Below, piece by piece: positions 6,980 through 7,408 of a DNA stretch of 7,408 nucleotides. Both the position numbers and the translations under genes were made by a program. Position 1 is the stretch's first letter, and each line of letters begins with the position of its first letter. The stretch comes from Alphaproteobacteria bacterium UBA3650. Lineage in GTDB: Bacteria; Pseudomonadota; Alphaproteobacteria; CAAHEQ01; UBA3637. Where the stretch lies: NCBI GenBank assembly GCA_002373815.1, contig DFKH01000104.1, forward strand, positions 1-7,408. Direction: 5' to 3'. The notes under the pieces were generated by a model that was given only the letters and a program-made list of their open reading frames with translations, was not told the DNA's origin and ran no database searches.

Positions 6980-7408
6980 ATGGCTGAAACAGATCAAATT
7001 GATGTTCATATGGGGTTGCATGCGCGCGGTACGACTTCTGGGGGTGTCAATGAAAATTTTATACCAAATTTCGCAGATGTAAAGGCGGGACATAATTTTA
7101 TTGTTTTTTCGGGAAGCGGTACGAGTAGTGGTGGAGATGCAAATGCGGTTGCACATATGTTTGAGACATGGCTGCCCCAAAATGTAGATGCAAATATATA
7201 TGGCTGTTACTATCCCGAAGATGGAGGACAATTAGCAAAGGCACGAGCTGATTTGAATGCAAGTGTTGGTTTGGGTAAAGACAACCCCAATTATCATTCC
7301 AAATATACGGATTTTTTTGACAATACGTTTAGAGAACTTATGTATGATAAGGATGGAAAATTAAAAACACAGGCACAAATAGCAGAAAGCTTAAGAAACA
7401 CAACATTA
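6980..7408 (+). CDS. Unrecognised protein, N-terminal 143 codons (cut by window edge)
   Basis: I do not recognise this protein. The open frame starts at an ATG preceded by AGGAGAGAG (6966-6974) and runs to the window edge without a stop. There is no signal peptide and no membrane segment in the visible part, so a cytoplasmic location, or export by a non-Sec route, is likely. The clearest fold hint is a hydrophobic strand followed by a glycine/serine-rich turn and a helix: NFIVFSGSGTSSGGD (39-53) then ANAVAHMFETWL (54-65), followed by a second strand NIYGCYYP (72-79). This strand-turn-helix-strand layout could be the start of a Rossmann-like or alpha/beta-hydrolase-like domain, but no catalytic motif can be confirmed. 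A related GTTSGG occurs at 17-22. The rest is polar and helix-prone. Codon use (ATA three times, AGA twice, no CGT) differs from the upstream operon. Product unknown; that it is a real gene is well supported by promoter, ribosome binding site and open frame. Confidence 0.7.
   Translation, partial: MAETDQIDVHMGLHARGTTSGGVNENFIPNFADVKAGHNFIVFSGSGTSSGGDANAVAHMFETWLPQNVDANIYGCYYPEDGGQLAKARADLNASVGLGKDNPNYHSKYTDFFDNTFRELMYDKDGKLKTQAQIAESLRNTTL

Noticed and set aside
6935..7231. Minus-strand frame of 98 codons opposite the last gene
   Set aside because: No start context, spans the promoter region of the plus-strand gene; the plus frame has a good ribosome binding site and stays open to the window edge.
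1..7408. tRNA, rRNA, CRISPR array, insertion sequence or prophage genes
   Set aside because: Scanned by eye on both strands; no cloverleaf, regularly spaced repeat, transposase motif or terminal inverted repeat was found.

Overview
The window looks like chromosomal DNA from an AT-rich alphaproteobacterium (about 40% GC by eye). The protein sequences are typical of the class, and yidC followed directly by engB is a common alphaproteobacterial order. The low GC and compact intergenic spaces fit a gut-associated or host-restricted lineage. The order or species cannot be fixed from this sequence alone.

Layout. On the minus strand, the left edge holds the first 82 codons of rpsF (ribosomal protein S6), with its own near-consensus promoter and a leader of about 110 nt that can fold into two GC-rich hairpins. 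Upstream of it, also on minus, is a complete gene for a secreted or periplasmic Sel1-repeat (TPR-like) protein with six cysteines in the mature part. A compact divergent promoter region (about 1380-1465) separates this gene from the plus-strand genes.

On the plus strand, four housekeeping genes form one tightly packed operon: yidC (membrane protein insertase), engB (ribosome-assembly GTPase), mnmE (tRNA-modifying GTPase) and mnmG (its FAD partner). The three junctions are 0, 0 and 1 nt, so translational coupling is likely. YidC and EngB serve membrane protein insertion and 50S assembly. MnmE and MnmG together modify wobble uridine 34 of certain tRNAs. The operon is therefore devoted to translation and protein biogenesis.

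After mnmG there is no recognisable terminator. A strong-looking promoter with TTGACA begins 8 nt past the stop codon and drives an unrecognised gene (143 codons visible, cut by the right edge). That gene stands where many bacteria carry rsmG-parA-parB, its codon use differs from that of the operon, and it is the most novel object here. The rest is conserved core genome. No tRNA, rRNA, CRISPR array, insertion sequence or phage gene was seen, and no stretch over 300 bases lacks a gene.
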